Assembly: GCA_036277235.1 (NCBI GenBank)
Contig: DASUNJ010000244.1
Span: forward strand, 1-28,467
Origin: DATMER01 sp036277235
GTDB lineage: Bacteria; Acidobacteriota; Thermoanaerobaculia; Multivoradales; UBA5704
DNA: 28,467 nt
Direction of reading: 5' to 3'
The position numbers and the translations under genes were made by a program. Below are positions 1 to 5,948 of this stretch, piece by piece (positions within the stretch are counted from its first letter, which is position 1; every line of letters begins with the position of its first letter). The notes beneath the pieces were generated by a model. That model had not been told where the DNA came from. It saw nothing but the letters and a program-made list of their open reading frames with translations, and did not search any database.

Positions 1-222
1 CTGCCGCATCCGGCGCATGCGCTCTGCTTCTTCTGGATCGGACTCCCCCTCGAGCGAGCTGTTGATGGCTTCGAGGAGCCTGCGGCTTTCGTGCTTCTTG
101 AGAAATTCATCCAGCGCTCTTGCAAAGAGCTGGCTCCGAGAGAGATGGAGCTGCTGCGCGAGAGCGTCGGCCCGCTCGAAAAGGGACTCCTGGATGGAGA
201 TCGCGGTCTTCACAATAGCCAT
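1..222 (-). CDS. Ribbon-helix-helix (CopG/MetJ-type) antitoxin, C-terminus outside the window
   Basis: Reading leftwards from the ATG at 222, 74 codons stay open to the window edge. The N-terminus reads MAIVKTAISIQESLFERADA, followed by LAQQLHLSRSQLFARALDEF and then an acidic stretch with EGESDPEEAERMRRMR. This is the classic RHH pattern: a short beta strand (TAISI) that pairs in the dimer and enters the DNA major groove, then two helices with the SRSQLFARAL turn. Such proteins are usually antitoxins that repress their own operon and neutralise a MazF/PemK- or PIN-type toxin encoded just downstream, which here would lie beyond position 1. A good promoter sits directly upstream (230-258). Family assignment is confident; the partner is inferred. 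Confidence 0.85.
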   Translation of the reverse strand, partial: MAIVKTAISIQESLFERADALAQQLHLSRSQLFARALDEFLKKHESRRLLEAINSSLEGESDPEEAERMRRMRQ

Positions 223-229
223 CGAAGCC

Positions 230-258
230 AGTATATGGCGGAGTTATACCAGGTTCAA
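230..258 (-). promoter_or_regulatory. Sigma-70-like promoter and possible operator of the RHH antitoxin gene
   Basis: On the minus strand TTGAAC (258-253), a 17-bp spacer and TATACT (235-230) form a near-consensus promoter. Only 7 nt separate the -10 box from the ATG, so the transcript would be leaderless or nearly so. The spacer and -10 contain an interrupted palindrome (GTATA ... TATAC, plus-strand 231-249), a plausible operator for autorepression by the RHH protein. Confidence 0.6.
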
Positions 259-315
259 TACTGAACGGCTCTTCGAACTGACTCCCCCGGGAAGGCTCCG
301 AAGTCCCTCGGAGCG

Positions 316-486
316 CTACCCAGTCGCTCCGTTGCCCCGCCGGCGCAGCAGGGAGGCGAGCCAGGAGGTCATCTCGGCGGTGGCCCGTTCCTCGTCGCAG
401 GCGCGCTGGAAGAGGAGGAAGGCGGCGGCGGCGGTAGCCTCGCGGTGGATCGCCCGCGACTCGAAGGCGGCTACCAGCTCGATCCA
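316..486 (-). pseudogene. Possible C-terminal remnant of an unidentified protein
   Basis: A minus-strand frame is open from 606 to the TAG at 318-316 but has no ATG, GTG or TTG start before its last third. The part from 486 downwards has strongly GC-biased third positions and looks coding: WIELVAAFESRAIHREATAA, then FLLFQRACDEERATAEMTSW, ending LLRRRGNGATG. I do not recognise the family. It may be the tail of a gene whose front was lost when the neighbouring repeat array formed. Chance coding-like composition in high-GC DNA is the alternative. Confidence 0.25.
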
Positions 487-641
487 AGGCGAGGAGTGCG
501 AGGAGGAAGAGGAGGGTGAAGTCCTCGATGACCGGTAGCGCGTCCCGACCTCCTGCCCTTCCGGCGGAACGCTGGTCCTACGTTGCCGAATCAGGGGTAA
601 CTGGAGTCAAAGACACCGGAGGAGCGGCTCGGGCGTCCATC

Positions 642-1082
642 TTTGTTGAAAAGTGCCCTGCCTTTTCAACATGGGCAGCTGCCCATTCAACACGGGCAGG
701 TGACTTTTCAACACGGGAACCTGCCCCTTCAACACGGGAGGGTGACTTTTCAACACGGACAAAAGCCCATGTTGAAGAGTGGGGAGGCTTTTCAATGTGG
801 GAAGCAGCTTATGTTGAAAAGACGCCTCGATCTTCAACGTAGGGCGTTGCCCGCGTTGAAAAGTCTCCTGTCTACGTTGAAGAGTGGACCGAATACGTTG
901 AAAAGTGCCCTGCCTTTTCAACATGGGCAGGTGTCTTTTCAACGTATCCTGTCCACTCTTCAACGCGGGCGGCCCGGTTTTCAACGTACCGAGCTGTCCG
1001 TGTTGAAAAGACGCCTCACTCTTCAACGCAGCGTGCGAGCTTTTCCACGTACCGGCCTGCCCGTTCAACATGGGATCCTTCC
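642..1082. repeat. Array 1: 21 phase-locked 21-bp slots, each with the same 11-bp motif in either orientation
   Basis: The motif TTTTCAACRYG (forward, F) or CRYGTTGAAAA (reverse, R) occupies the first 11 bp of every 21-bp slot. F cores start at 663, 684 (degenerate TT), 705, 726, 747, 789, 831, 915, 936, 957, 978, 1020, 1041 (one change) and 1062. R cores GTTGAARA start at 645, 771, 813, 855, 876, 897 and 1002. All F starts differ by multiples of 21, and so do all R starts. Orientation by slot is RFFFFFRFRFRRRFFFFRFFF. The remaining 10 bp of each slot vary, but some slots are copied: 645-678 is identical to 897-930, and 813-828 to 1002-1017. The array ends abruptly next to the truncated dehydrogenase. 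It lies open in several reading frames on both strands only because 21 is divisible by 3. I see no cas genes and no CRISPR-like architecture. Confidence 0.95.
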
Positions 1083-1130
1083 TTTGCGCCGTCTCCGTCT
1101 CCACAGGAGCCAGCCGAGTGTCTCTGGTCC

Positions 1131-1274
1131 ACATCCCCATGGGCCGCTTCGGAAGAAGCGAAGGAGATCGCCCGCGCCGTCCTCTTCCTCGCCTCGGACG
1201 AGTCCTCCTTCACGACGGGGGCGACCTTCCTGGTCGACGGAGGGATCACGGCGGCGTATGTGACGCCGGAGTGA
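1131..1274 (+). pseudogene. 3' fragment of a short-chain dehydrogenase/reductase (FabG-like)
   Basis: The frame ending at TGA 1272-1274 reads SEEAKEIARAVLFLASDESS, then FTTGATFLVDGGITAAYVTPE. This is the well-known SDR C-terminus: A-x-A-V-L-F-L-A-S-D-E-S-S-F-x-T-G followed by the LVDGG strand. The roughly 200 residues that should precede it (Rossmann GxxxGxG and YxxxK active site) are absent. Upstream, the sequence passes within about 50 bp into array 1, so the gene is decapitated and cannot be functional. The last 32 bp of this fragment occur again at 2133-2164, downstream of the toxin-antitoxin pair. The start of the fragment is approximate. Confidence 0.75.
1240..1271. repeat. Direct repeat, left copy (3' end of SDR gene)
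   Basis: A 32-bp segment beginning GAGGGATCACGGCGGCGTA matches 2133-2164 with a single mismatch (T at 1259, G in the other copy). The two copies bracket the 1333-2117 toxin-antitoxin pair. Confidence 0.9.
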
Positions 1275-1289
1275 GCCGCGGGGTATGAT
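1260..1289 (+). promoter_or_regulatory. Candidate promoter of the UPF0175/DUF3368 pair
   Basis: GTGACG (1260-1265), 18 bp, then TATGAT (1284-1289), a good -10 box. The -35 hexamer lies inside the SDR 3' end, so the pair would be driven by sequence that includes the old gene's stop region. The leader to the ATG at 1333 would be about 37 nt. The -35 match is only 4 of 6. Confidence 0.4.
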
Positions 1290-1332
1290 GGTCGGGGGCG
1301 ATACCACTGAATTGTCCCGGACGGAGATCCCT

Positions 1333-1602
1333 ATGCCACGATCGACTGTTTCCATTGCCATTACCGACGAACTGGCCAGCCAGTTGCCTCCGGACCCGGA
1401 GCAACGGCAGGAAGTGCTGGTGCTCGGACTCCGGGAGTGGCGAATCCGGAAGGCGCTGGACGCCTACAGGAGAGGTGAGGGATCGCTGGGATACGCGGCC
1501 CGCCAGGCGGGTGTCTCCCTGCGGGAGATGATCCCGCTGGCCTATGCCCACGGCCTCGTGCCCAAGACCGACGGCGAAGAAGCGGGCGAACCTGTCCTGT
1601 GA
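1333..1602 (+). CDS. UPF0175-family antitoxin
   Basis: 89 residues starting MPRSTVSIAITDELASQLPP. The family hallmark follows: ALDAYRRGEGSLGYAARQAG then VSLREMIPLAYAHGL, a helix-turn-helix-like segment found in UPF0175 proteins. These small proteins are encoded in front of DUF3368 PIN-like proteins and are considered the antitoxin of that pair. I chose ATG 1333 rather than upstream 1285 because GGAG (1323-1326) is correctly spaced and the protein then starts at its first conserved strand. Its TGA overlaps the GTG start of the next gene (GTGA, 1599-1602), so the two are translationally coupled. The acidic tail (DGEEAGEPVL) may contact the toxin; that is inference. Confidence 0.85.
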   Translation: MPRSTVSIAITDELASQLPPDPEQRQEVLVLGLREWRIRKALDAYRRGEGSLGYAARQAGVSLREMIPLAYAHGLVPKTDGEEAGEPVL

Positions 1603-2117
1603 CCGTCGTCGCTGACGCGGGCCCTCTCATGGCCCTCGCCAAGATCGGCGCGCTCGATGTTCTCTTCCGCATCTTTCCCAAGATCCTGACGCCACCTGCC
1701 GTCCATCACGAGTTGATCACCGAGGGGCTGCGCTTGGCCGCTCCTGACGCGGCCTTGCTCCAGGGCCGTTATGATTCTGGAGAGTTGGCTGTTGTATCTC
1801 CGCGAGATGCTCCTCCGTCGGCGCCGGCTCGTCTGGGACCCGGAGAGGAGGAGAGCATCCTGTTGGCGATCGAAATGGAGGCCATCTGGCTCCTGATCGA
1901 CGATCTCGATGCCCGCCGGGCGGCTCTCGGCTCTTTTGCCGCCGCGGGATCCAAAGCCCAGATCAAGGGGACCCTCGGTGTGATTCTGGCGGCCAGTCAG
2001 GGTGGGGCGCTCACCAAAGAGGAAGCTATCCATCTCGTCGAAGCTCTCCGGAACCGCCCTGATATCTGGATTAGCGCCAATCTTTGCGACCATGCCTTGG
2101 AACTGCTGGATCGGTAG
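1599..2117 (+). CDS. DUF3368 PIN-like toxin, putative ribonuclease
   Basis: 172 residues with a GTG start overlapping the upstream antitoxin stop. The N-terminus MTVVADAGPLMALAKIGALD carries the first PIN acidic residue (D6). GPGEEESILLA (E83-E85) and LLIDDLDARRAA (D101, D102, D104) give the remaining metal-binding acids of the PIN fold. The C-terminus has the family pattern IKGTLGVILAASQGG followed by EEAIHLVEAL. PIN-domain toxins are Mg-dependent RNases that cleave tRNA, rRNA or mRNA when freed from the antitoxin. Length and active site look intact, so the module is probably functional. The specific RNA target cannot be told from sequence. The module stands between two copies of an SDR 3' end, consistent with acquisition by insertion. 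Confidence 0.85.
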   Translation: MTVVADAGPLMALAKIGALDVLFRIFPKILTPPAVHHELITEGLRLAAPDAALLQGRYDSGELAVVSPRDAPPSAPARLGPGEEESILLAIEMEAIWLLIDDLDARRAALGSFAAAGSKAQIKGTLGVILAASQGGALTKEEAIHLVEALRNRPDIWISANLCDHALELLDR

Positions 2118-2132
2118 CCGATCTGACCGATA

Positions 2133-2164
2133 GAGGGATCACGGCGGCGTAGGTGACGCCGGAG
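2133..2164. repeat. Direct repeat, right copy (duplicated SDR 3' end)
   Basis: 31 of 32 bases match 1240-1271. Here the segment has no upstream SDR coding sequence and no stop codon (TGA is replaced by CGA just after the repeat), so it is a junction relic and not a gene end. It starts 15 bp after the toxin stop codon. Confidence 0.9.
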
Positions 2165-2851
2165 CGATTTTCTCCCGCCCGAAGCAAATCTGTCGCGCTG
2201 AAAGGCCACACACCATGCTTGTCGCGGTTCTGCTCGCACAAAGCCGTCCGCCGCCACTCTGAATTCCGCGTTCCCGGGCCGCCTCCGCTTTCTTCTGGTT
2301 TCAGCGGTCTGTGAGGCTGCGAAATTGGATTTGGAGCTCTGCGAGGGAATTTAGCCCCACCAGGCGCCAATTTGGACGCTAGATTTGAATCTAGAGGTGA
2401 AGGCAATTTGGCACGTTAGCGGGAAATCCGGCGCGCTGTGGCCGAATCGGACCGGGCTGAATCCTACTGGGGGGGCGCTTACGCGCCAACACTCCGCCGC
2501 GGAAGCCGCCCTCCGAAGGACATCCTGTCCGACACCCGGCTGTCGAGTATCCGCCGACGCTCCCAGGGGTCCAGGATGGCTTCTACGCTCCAAGAGCGAT
2601 GCCAAGGCGACGGTTTCTCCAGATGCCTTATACGCAGCCTTCGATTTCTTTGACGAGTTTAAGTAAGCGGCGTAAACTCGTTGGCAAGTAGCGGAGATTC
2701 AACGAGATGGCGCGACTACCCTCGTGCTCGATGCTGGCTACTTTCGTTCTTGGTGGAGCATTGTGAGGTGTCACAGGCAAGCCCTTCATCGCGGCTGTCT
2801 AAAGAGTACCAAGCAGTCAGCAGGACGGTAACACCACCACGGTCCAATCTC
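2165..2851. other. About 690 bp without a recognisable gene; two small palindromes
   Basis: I find no convincing coding frame here; the open frames around 2385-2666 have no family-like pattern. There is a palindrome at 2379-2394 (CTAGATT-TG-AATCTAG) and a 9-bp inverted repeat ACGAGTTTA (2653-2661) / TAAACTCGT (2673-2681). Neither is followed by a T-tract. Composition becomes less GC-rich towards 2850, approaching the DUF262 gene. I looked for the 21-bp phasing of array 1 here and did not see it. Confidence 0.5.
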
Positions 2852-2865
2852 AGGGAGGCGACTCG

Positions 2866-4263
2866 ATGCTCGAAGATGATGCCGCAGGATCGCGATCTAG
2901 CCCGTCCCAAACGGCGTCCCTGGAACACGGCGCCAACGCCGAAGGCGACGGCCAGTTTGAGACGGACAGCCAAGTCCTCCTGGACGGCGCCGACGAGGGG
3001 GATTTGAATCGTTCGAGCGTTGAGGGGCAGGTTGTTATCGAGAAGAACGATCGCAGCCTCTCCGAACTCCAGCGCTGGCACCAAGATGGCCGCTTAGTTC
3101 TTGATCCCGAGTGGCAGCGTAACTACGTATGGGCTGCTAAGGCTGCCTCGCGGCTTATCGAGTCATTTCTGATCGATCTGCCCGTCCCAGTGATCTATCT
3201 TGCTCGCAACGCTGAGGGAACCTACGAGGTTATCGACGGACTCCAACGCCTCACGTCCGTCTTCGATTTTTTTGGCGGAGAACTCAAGCTCACGGGCCTT
3301 GAGATACGTCGAGAACTGAATGGTATGTCCTTTAAGGACCTAGATAGGTCCCTACAGAACAAGCTTCGCGATGTAACCATTAGAACCTTTGAGCTTGCGC
3401 CCAACACATCGAAGGACCTCATGTTTGTCATCTTCGAACGGCTGAATTCCGGTGGAACCGCTCTCAATGACATGGAGATCCGTAACTGTCTGTACCGCGG
3501 CTCGCTGAACCGCCTCATTAAGGTACTGGCGACTACCGATGACTTCAAGGTCTGCGTCAATCAAGCCAACATTGAAAAGAGAATGACCGATCGGCTTCTG
3601 GTTCTTCGCTTCCTTGCGTTCTACGAGAGGACTTATCTCAAGGCCACGAAGGGCCTCAAGAAGTTCCTCAACGACTTCCTCGACAGCTATCGTAATCCAC
3701 CGGACAGCAAACTCCAGGAGTTCGAGCGGGAGTTCAAGAAGGCGATGCGCTCCTCGTTGACAGTTTTTGGGGACTACGGTTTTAGGCTGCGCAAGTCGGA
3801 ATCCAAGAGAGCTTCCGAATGGACGCCTCGCGTAAATGCAGCCGTGTTTCAGGTAATTGCAGTCTCGTTTTCGAAATACGACGCCAACCATATCACTCGA
3901 CAGGCGGACGCTATCTTCGAGGAGTACCTTGATCTCGTGACAAACGATGTCAAATGGGTTGATGCGGTGAGTAAGAGCACTGGCGACCCCGAGCGAATTG
4001 CTTATGCATTCGACACTTGGAACAAGCGTCTGGACGCTGTTATGCGAGCCTCGGAACCTAACGACTCTACAAGATGCTTCACGCTCACGCTGAAGAGAGA
4101 GATGTTCGCTCAGAATCCTGTCTGTGCGATTTGTAACCAGCAAATCCGGCTCGTCAATGATGCGGCTCTCGACCATGAGCAGCACTACTGGCGTGGCGGG
4201 AGAACCGTTCCGGAAAATGTGCGATTGACGCACCGTCTGTGCAACGCAACCCGGCCGTTGTAA
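2866..4263 (+). CDS. DUF262 (ParB/Srx-like) protein with C-terminal HNH nuclease domain
   Basis: 465 residues; ATG preceded by AGGGAGG (2852-2858). Residues 1-60 are an acidic, probably disordered leader. The DUF262 domain follows, with WQRNYVW (Q84, R85) and the nucleotide-binding/NTPase-like motif VIDGLQRLTSV (D124, G125, Q127, R128), then FERLNSGGTALNDMEIRN. A helical middle part (about 230-400) leads to an HNH motif with a zinc pair: C420-x2-C423, D436-H437, N451, H456 and C459. DUF262 proteins include GmrSD-type modification-dependent restriction enzymes and SspE-like phage defence effectors, where the domain senses DNA or nucleotide and drives the nuclease. A single-gene defence nuclease is the best guess. 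Base composition is visibly less GC-rich than the flanking operons, suggesting horizontal transfer. No methyltransferase or second subunit lies nearby. Confidence 0.85.
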   Translation: MLEDDAAGSRSSPSQTASLEHGANAEGDGQFETDSQVLLDGADEGDLNRSSVEGQVVIEKNDRSLSELQRWHQDGRLVLDPEWQRNYVWAAKAASRLIESFLIDLPVPVIYLARNAEGTYEVIDGLQRLTSVFDFFGGELKLTGLEIRRELNGMSFKDLDRSLQNKLRDVTIRTFELAPNTSKDLMFVIFERLNSGGTALNDMEIRNCLYRGSLNRLIKVLATTDDFKVCVNQANIEKRMTDRLLVLRFLAFYERTYLKATKGLKKFLNDFLDSYRNPPDSKLQEFEREFKKAMRSSLTVFGDYGFRLRKSESKRASEWTPRVNAAVFQVIAVSFSKYDANHITRQADAIFEEYLDLVTNDVKWVDAVSKSTGDPERIAYAFDTWNKRLDAVMRASEPNDSTRCFTLTLKREMFAQNPVCAICNQQIRLVNDAALDHEQHYWRGGRTVPENVRLTHRLCNATRPL

Positions 4264-4395
4264 ATATTCCGGCGGGAGCTCGCCGCTCAGATCTTGAGCG
4301 ATTTGATGTTCGGGGGCAGAACCTCACTGTGGTGAGGCCACGGAGCCGCTCAACACACTCGCCGGCACGTGAGCACGAGGCGGCAAGGTAGCGTC

Positions 4396-4440
4396 TTACT
4401 CAGCCCAGTTCTCGATTCTCAAGTCAGGCACGCGCTCAAA
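4396..4440 (-). other. Detached in-frame C-terminal tail of VapC
   Basis: Downstream of the VapC TAA codon the same frame encodes FERVPDLRIENWAE followed by TAA (4398-4396). This matches the conserved last strand of VapC proteins (R-V-P-x-L-x-I-E-N-W). Preservation of the tail implies a recent nonsense mutation or stop-codon readthrough, or a sequencing error. Confidence 0.75.
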
Positions 4441-4797
4441 TTAGTCGACATTGTTGGTGACTACGATCAGGTTTCTGGCAAGCGCCTGGGCGGCGATGAG
4501 GCTATCGAAGTCGCCGATCGGACGGCCGATCCGGAAAAGCTGGGCGCGAATGCGCGCTGCGACCAGGGCATCGGATGCCTCGAAGGACAGGGCGTCCATC
4601 GGTCCGAAGAAGTCGTCCAGGCGAGCATGGGCCAGTTCTCGCTGCTGGCTCCTCTCAGCCCCCTGCCGCAACTCGAGCACCGTGATGACGCTCACCGCCA
4701 CGACCGCGCGGCCGACGTTCTGCAAGCGCCTCAGCACCTGCAACGGCCGGTTCTTCATGGCGTAGATGCAGATGTTGCTGTCGAGGAGGTATCTCAC
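4441..4797 (-). CDS. vapC: VapC-family PIN toxin with a premature in-frame stop
   Basis: 118 residues, MRYLLDSNICIYAMKNRPLQ at the start. PIN acids are D6, E42 (TVLELRQGAE), D96 and D98 (GRPIGDFDSLIAAQAL). VapC proteins are Mg-dependent RNases cleaving tRNAs or rRNA. The frame stops at TAA (4443-4441) right after VVTNNVD, where the family normally continues E/R-F-x-R-V-x-x-L-x-x-E-x-W. Reading past the stop in the same frame (4440-4396) gives FERVPDLRIENWAE and then a second TAA. The stop therefore looks like a single-base nonsense change (GAA to TAA) that removes the last 15 residues. All catalytic residues remain, so activity may be reduced, not abolished. It overlaps vapB by 4 bp. Confidence 0.9.
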   Translation of the reverse strand: MRYLLDSNICIYAMKNRPLQVLRRLQNVGRAVVAVSVITVLELRQGAERSQQRELAHARLDDFFGPMDALSFEASDALVAARIRAQLFRIGRPIGDFDSLIAAQALARNLIVVTNNVD

Positions 4798-5033
4798 AAA
4801 TCGAGGCTTTCGCGTGTCTGCCGCACCTGGGTCGGCCGCTCGAAATCCTCAGGCATACCTTCGAAGGCTCGCCAAAAGGATTCCGGCCATTCCTCGACAT
4901 GCACCGGCTCAAGGACGATCCGCTCTCCTTCCCGGCGGATCTCCACCTCTTCGGTGCCCGGCGGAAAGCGGAAGTCCTTGGGCAGGCGGATTGCCTGACT
5001 GTTACCACTCCAGAAGACTTTGGCGGTGGACAT
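4794..5033 (-). CDS. vapB: VapB-type antitoxin with AbrB/SpoVT DNA-binding domain
   Basis: 79 residues: MSTAKVFWSGNSQAIRLPKD, then FPPGTEEVEIRREGERIVLE. This is the swapped-hairpin AbrB/MazE fold (GNSQAIRLPK is diagnostic of VapB). The C-terminal half, EEWPESFWRAFEGMPEDFER, is the acidic, aromatic toxin-binding arm that blocks the VapC active site. The last codon/stop overlaps vapC by 4 bp, typical of coupled antitoxin-toxin operons with the antitoxin first. The VapBC complex normally represses its own promoter, which would lie at about 5034-5090 between this gene and the divergent DUF2442 gene. Confidence 0.9.
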   Translation of the reverse strand: MSTAKVFWSGNSQAIRLPKDFRFPPGTEEVEIRREGERIVLEPVHVEEWPESFWRAFEGMPEDFERPTQVRQTRESLDL

Positions 5034-5090
5034 GGCTTCCTCCTTCGAACCAAGTGCACGTCGAAGTTACGGCGGTCACGGAGGTTCTCA

Positions 5091-5342
5091 ATGACGCCTC
5101 TACCCATGGTCGTCGAGGCCGAGTACCGCGGCGGGTACAGAATCCGCCTGGTGTTCAACGACGGGGTCGAGGGCACGGTCGACTTCTCGGAGTGGTTGGC
5201 CGGCCCGGTCTTCGAACCGCTGAAGGAGCCCGGATACTTCGAGCGCTTCTTCCTGGATGGCGGAACGGTCGCTTGGCCGAACGGCGCTGATATAGCGCCG
5301 GAGACTCTCTATGAGCGCGCGCAGTCCAGCAAGGCTGCCTGA
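5091..5342 (+). CDS. DUF2442 domain protein
   Basis: 83 residues starting MTPLPMVVEAEYRGGYRIRL, then VFNDGVEGTVDFSEWLAGPV and FEPLKEPGYFERFFLDGGTV, and AWPNGADIAPETLYERA. The V-x-F-x-D-G-x-x-G-x-V-D-(F/L) strand and WPNGADIAPE block are characteristic of DUF2442, a small beta-rich family often encoded beside DUF4160 proteins and regarded as a candidate toxin-antitoxin partner. Here no DUF4160 gene is visible, so this is an orphan. I chose ATG 5091 over the long upstream frame because GGAGG (5080-5084) precedes it and the conserved domain begins immediately. It is divergent from vapBC. Confidence 0.8.
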   Translation: MTPLPMVVEAEYRGGYRIRLVFNDGVEGTVDFSEWLAGPVFEPLKEPGYFERFFLDGGTVAWPNGADIAPETLYERAQSSKAA

Positions 5343-5451
5343 GCCATTCTCTGAATGACTTCAGGAATCGGCTGGCTCATCGGTGTCGATGAGGACGCCG
5401 GGCCACGGCACGGGCCGACCACCCCGGACTCGGAGCGGCAGAAGATTTCGG

Positions 5452-5835
5452 CTACCAGATCTCGCGCAGGGTGTTGAGACTCTCCCGGTAATCCTCTACG
5501 CGGAGGTCTGAGGGGCGGACGAAGCGCTCGGCCCGTGAAAGGTTCCAACCTTTGGGAAGAGTCTCCGGGTGCGATCGGAGCGATTCGAGCTCCTCGGGAG
5601 TGATCTCGGCGATGACCGTGCGGAAAGGGATCTCCTGGGTCGGGGAGAAGACGAACGGCTCGACGCTGCCCGTGGGCACGGTGGCGGCGTTCACCTCGAG
5701 AAGCCGGATCGGCTCCTCATGGGAGCCCTCGTCCTCCATGAGGATCCGATAGACCTCGCGAAGCTCGGGTTCCACCGTGAAGTGCCACTCGATGAGTCGC
5801 CGGGCGGCGGCGTCCTTGGCGTGCATCGCACTCAT
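5452..5835 (-). CDS. Conserved-looking protein of unknown function
   Basis: 127 residues: MSAMHAKDAAARRLIEWHFT, VEPELREVYRI, LEVNAATVPTGSVEPFVFSP, FRTVIAEITPEELESLRSHP and SLNTLREIW at the end. Codon use is like the resident genes and the protein is rich in Glu and Arg with no signal peptide or membrane segment, so it is probably cytoplasmic. I do not recognise a family. Its candidate -10 box (5848-5843) lies 7 nt from the ATG. It is transcribed divergently from the HEAT-protein gene. The 109 bp between its stop and the DUF2442 stop hold no gene. Confidence 0.6.
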   Translation of the reverse strand: MSAMHAKDAAARRLIEWHFTVEPELREVYRILMEDEGSHEEPIRLLEVNAATVPTGSVEPFVFSPTQEIPFRTVIAEITPEELESLRSHPETLPKGWNLSRAERFVRPSDLRVEDYRESLNTLREIW

Positions 5836-5842
5836 GGACGTA

Positions 5843-5870
5843 AGTCTAGCACGGCCGCTGTTCTGCGGAA
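5843..5870 (-). promoter_or_regulatory. Candidate promoter of the unknown gene 5452-5835
   Basis: Minus strand TTCCGC (5870-5865), 16 bp, then TGC-TAGACT (-10 at 5848-5843, extended-TG-like). Only 7 nt separate the -10 box from the ATG, giving an essentially leaderless transcript. The -35 is weak. Confidence 0.35.
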
Positions 5871-5910
5871 TGAGGTTTTATCGTCCTGGGACGCGTGCAG
5901 CGGGGGAGGT

Positions 5911-5939
5911 TTTGCGCGCCGCGGGAGTTCCGCTATGCT
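5911..5939 (+). promoter_or_regulatory. Candidate promoter of the HEAT/bc operon
   Basis: TTTGCG (5911-5916), 17 bp, then TATGCT (5934-5939). The -10 box ends 9 nt before the ATG at 5949 and no Shine-Dalgarno is present, so initiation may be leaderless. The match is moderate only. Confidence 0.35.
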
Positions 5940-5948
5940 CCGCACCCG

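Noticed and set aside
642..1082. CRISPR array
   Set aside because: The motif is 11 bp, the interval 10 bp, units occur in both orientations, and no cas gene or leader is present.
642..1082. Iteron-type replication origin
   Set aside because: Iterons are direct repeats of 17-22 bp beside a rep gene and DnaA boxes; here orientation is mixed, no rep gene is present and similar arrays with other motifs occur twice more.
607..1263. Long open frames on both strands through array 1 encoding heptapeptide repeats (LKS/QHG-type)
   Set aside because: A 21-bp period without stops automatically leaves frames open on both strands. The conserved entity is an 11-bp DNA motif that occurs in either orientation, which would scramble any peptide repeat.
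2118..2865. A fourth 21-bp array around the AATTTGG motifs
   Set aside because: AATTTGG copies at 2369 and 2405 are 36 bp apart and the others do not fall on a 21-bp grid.
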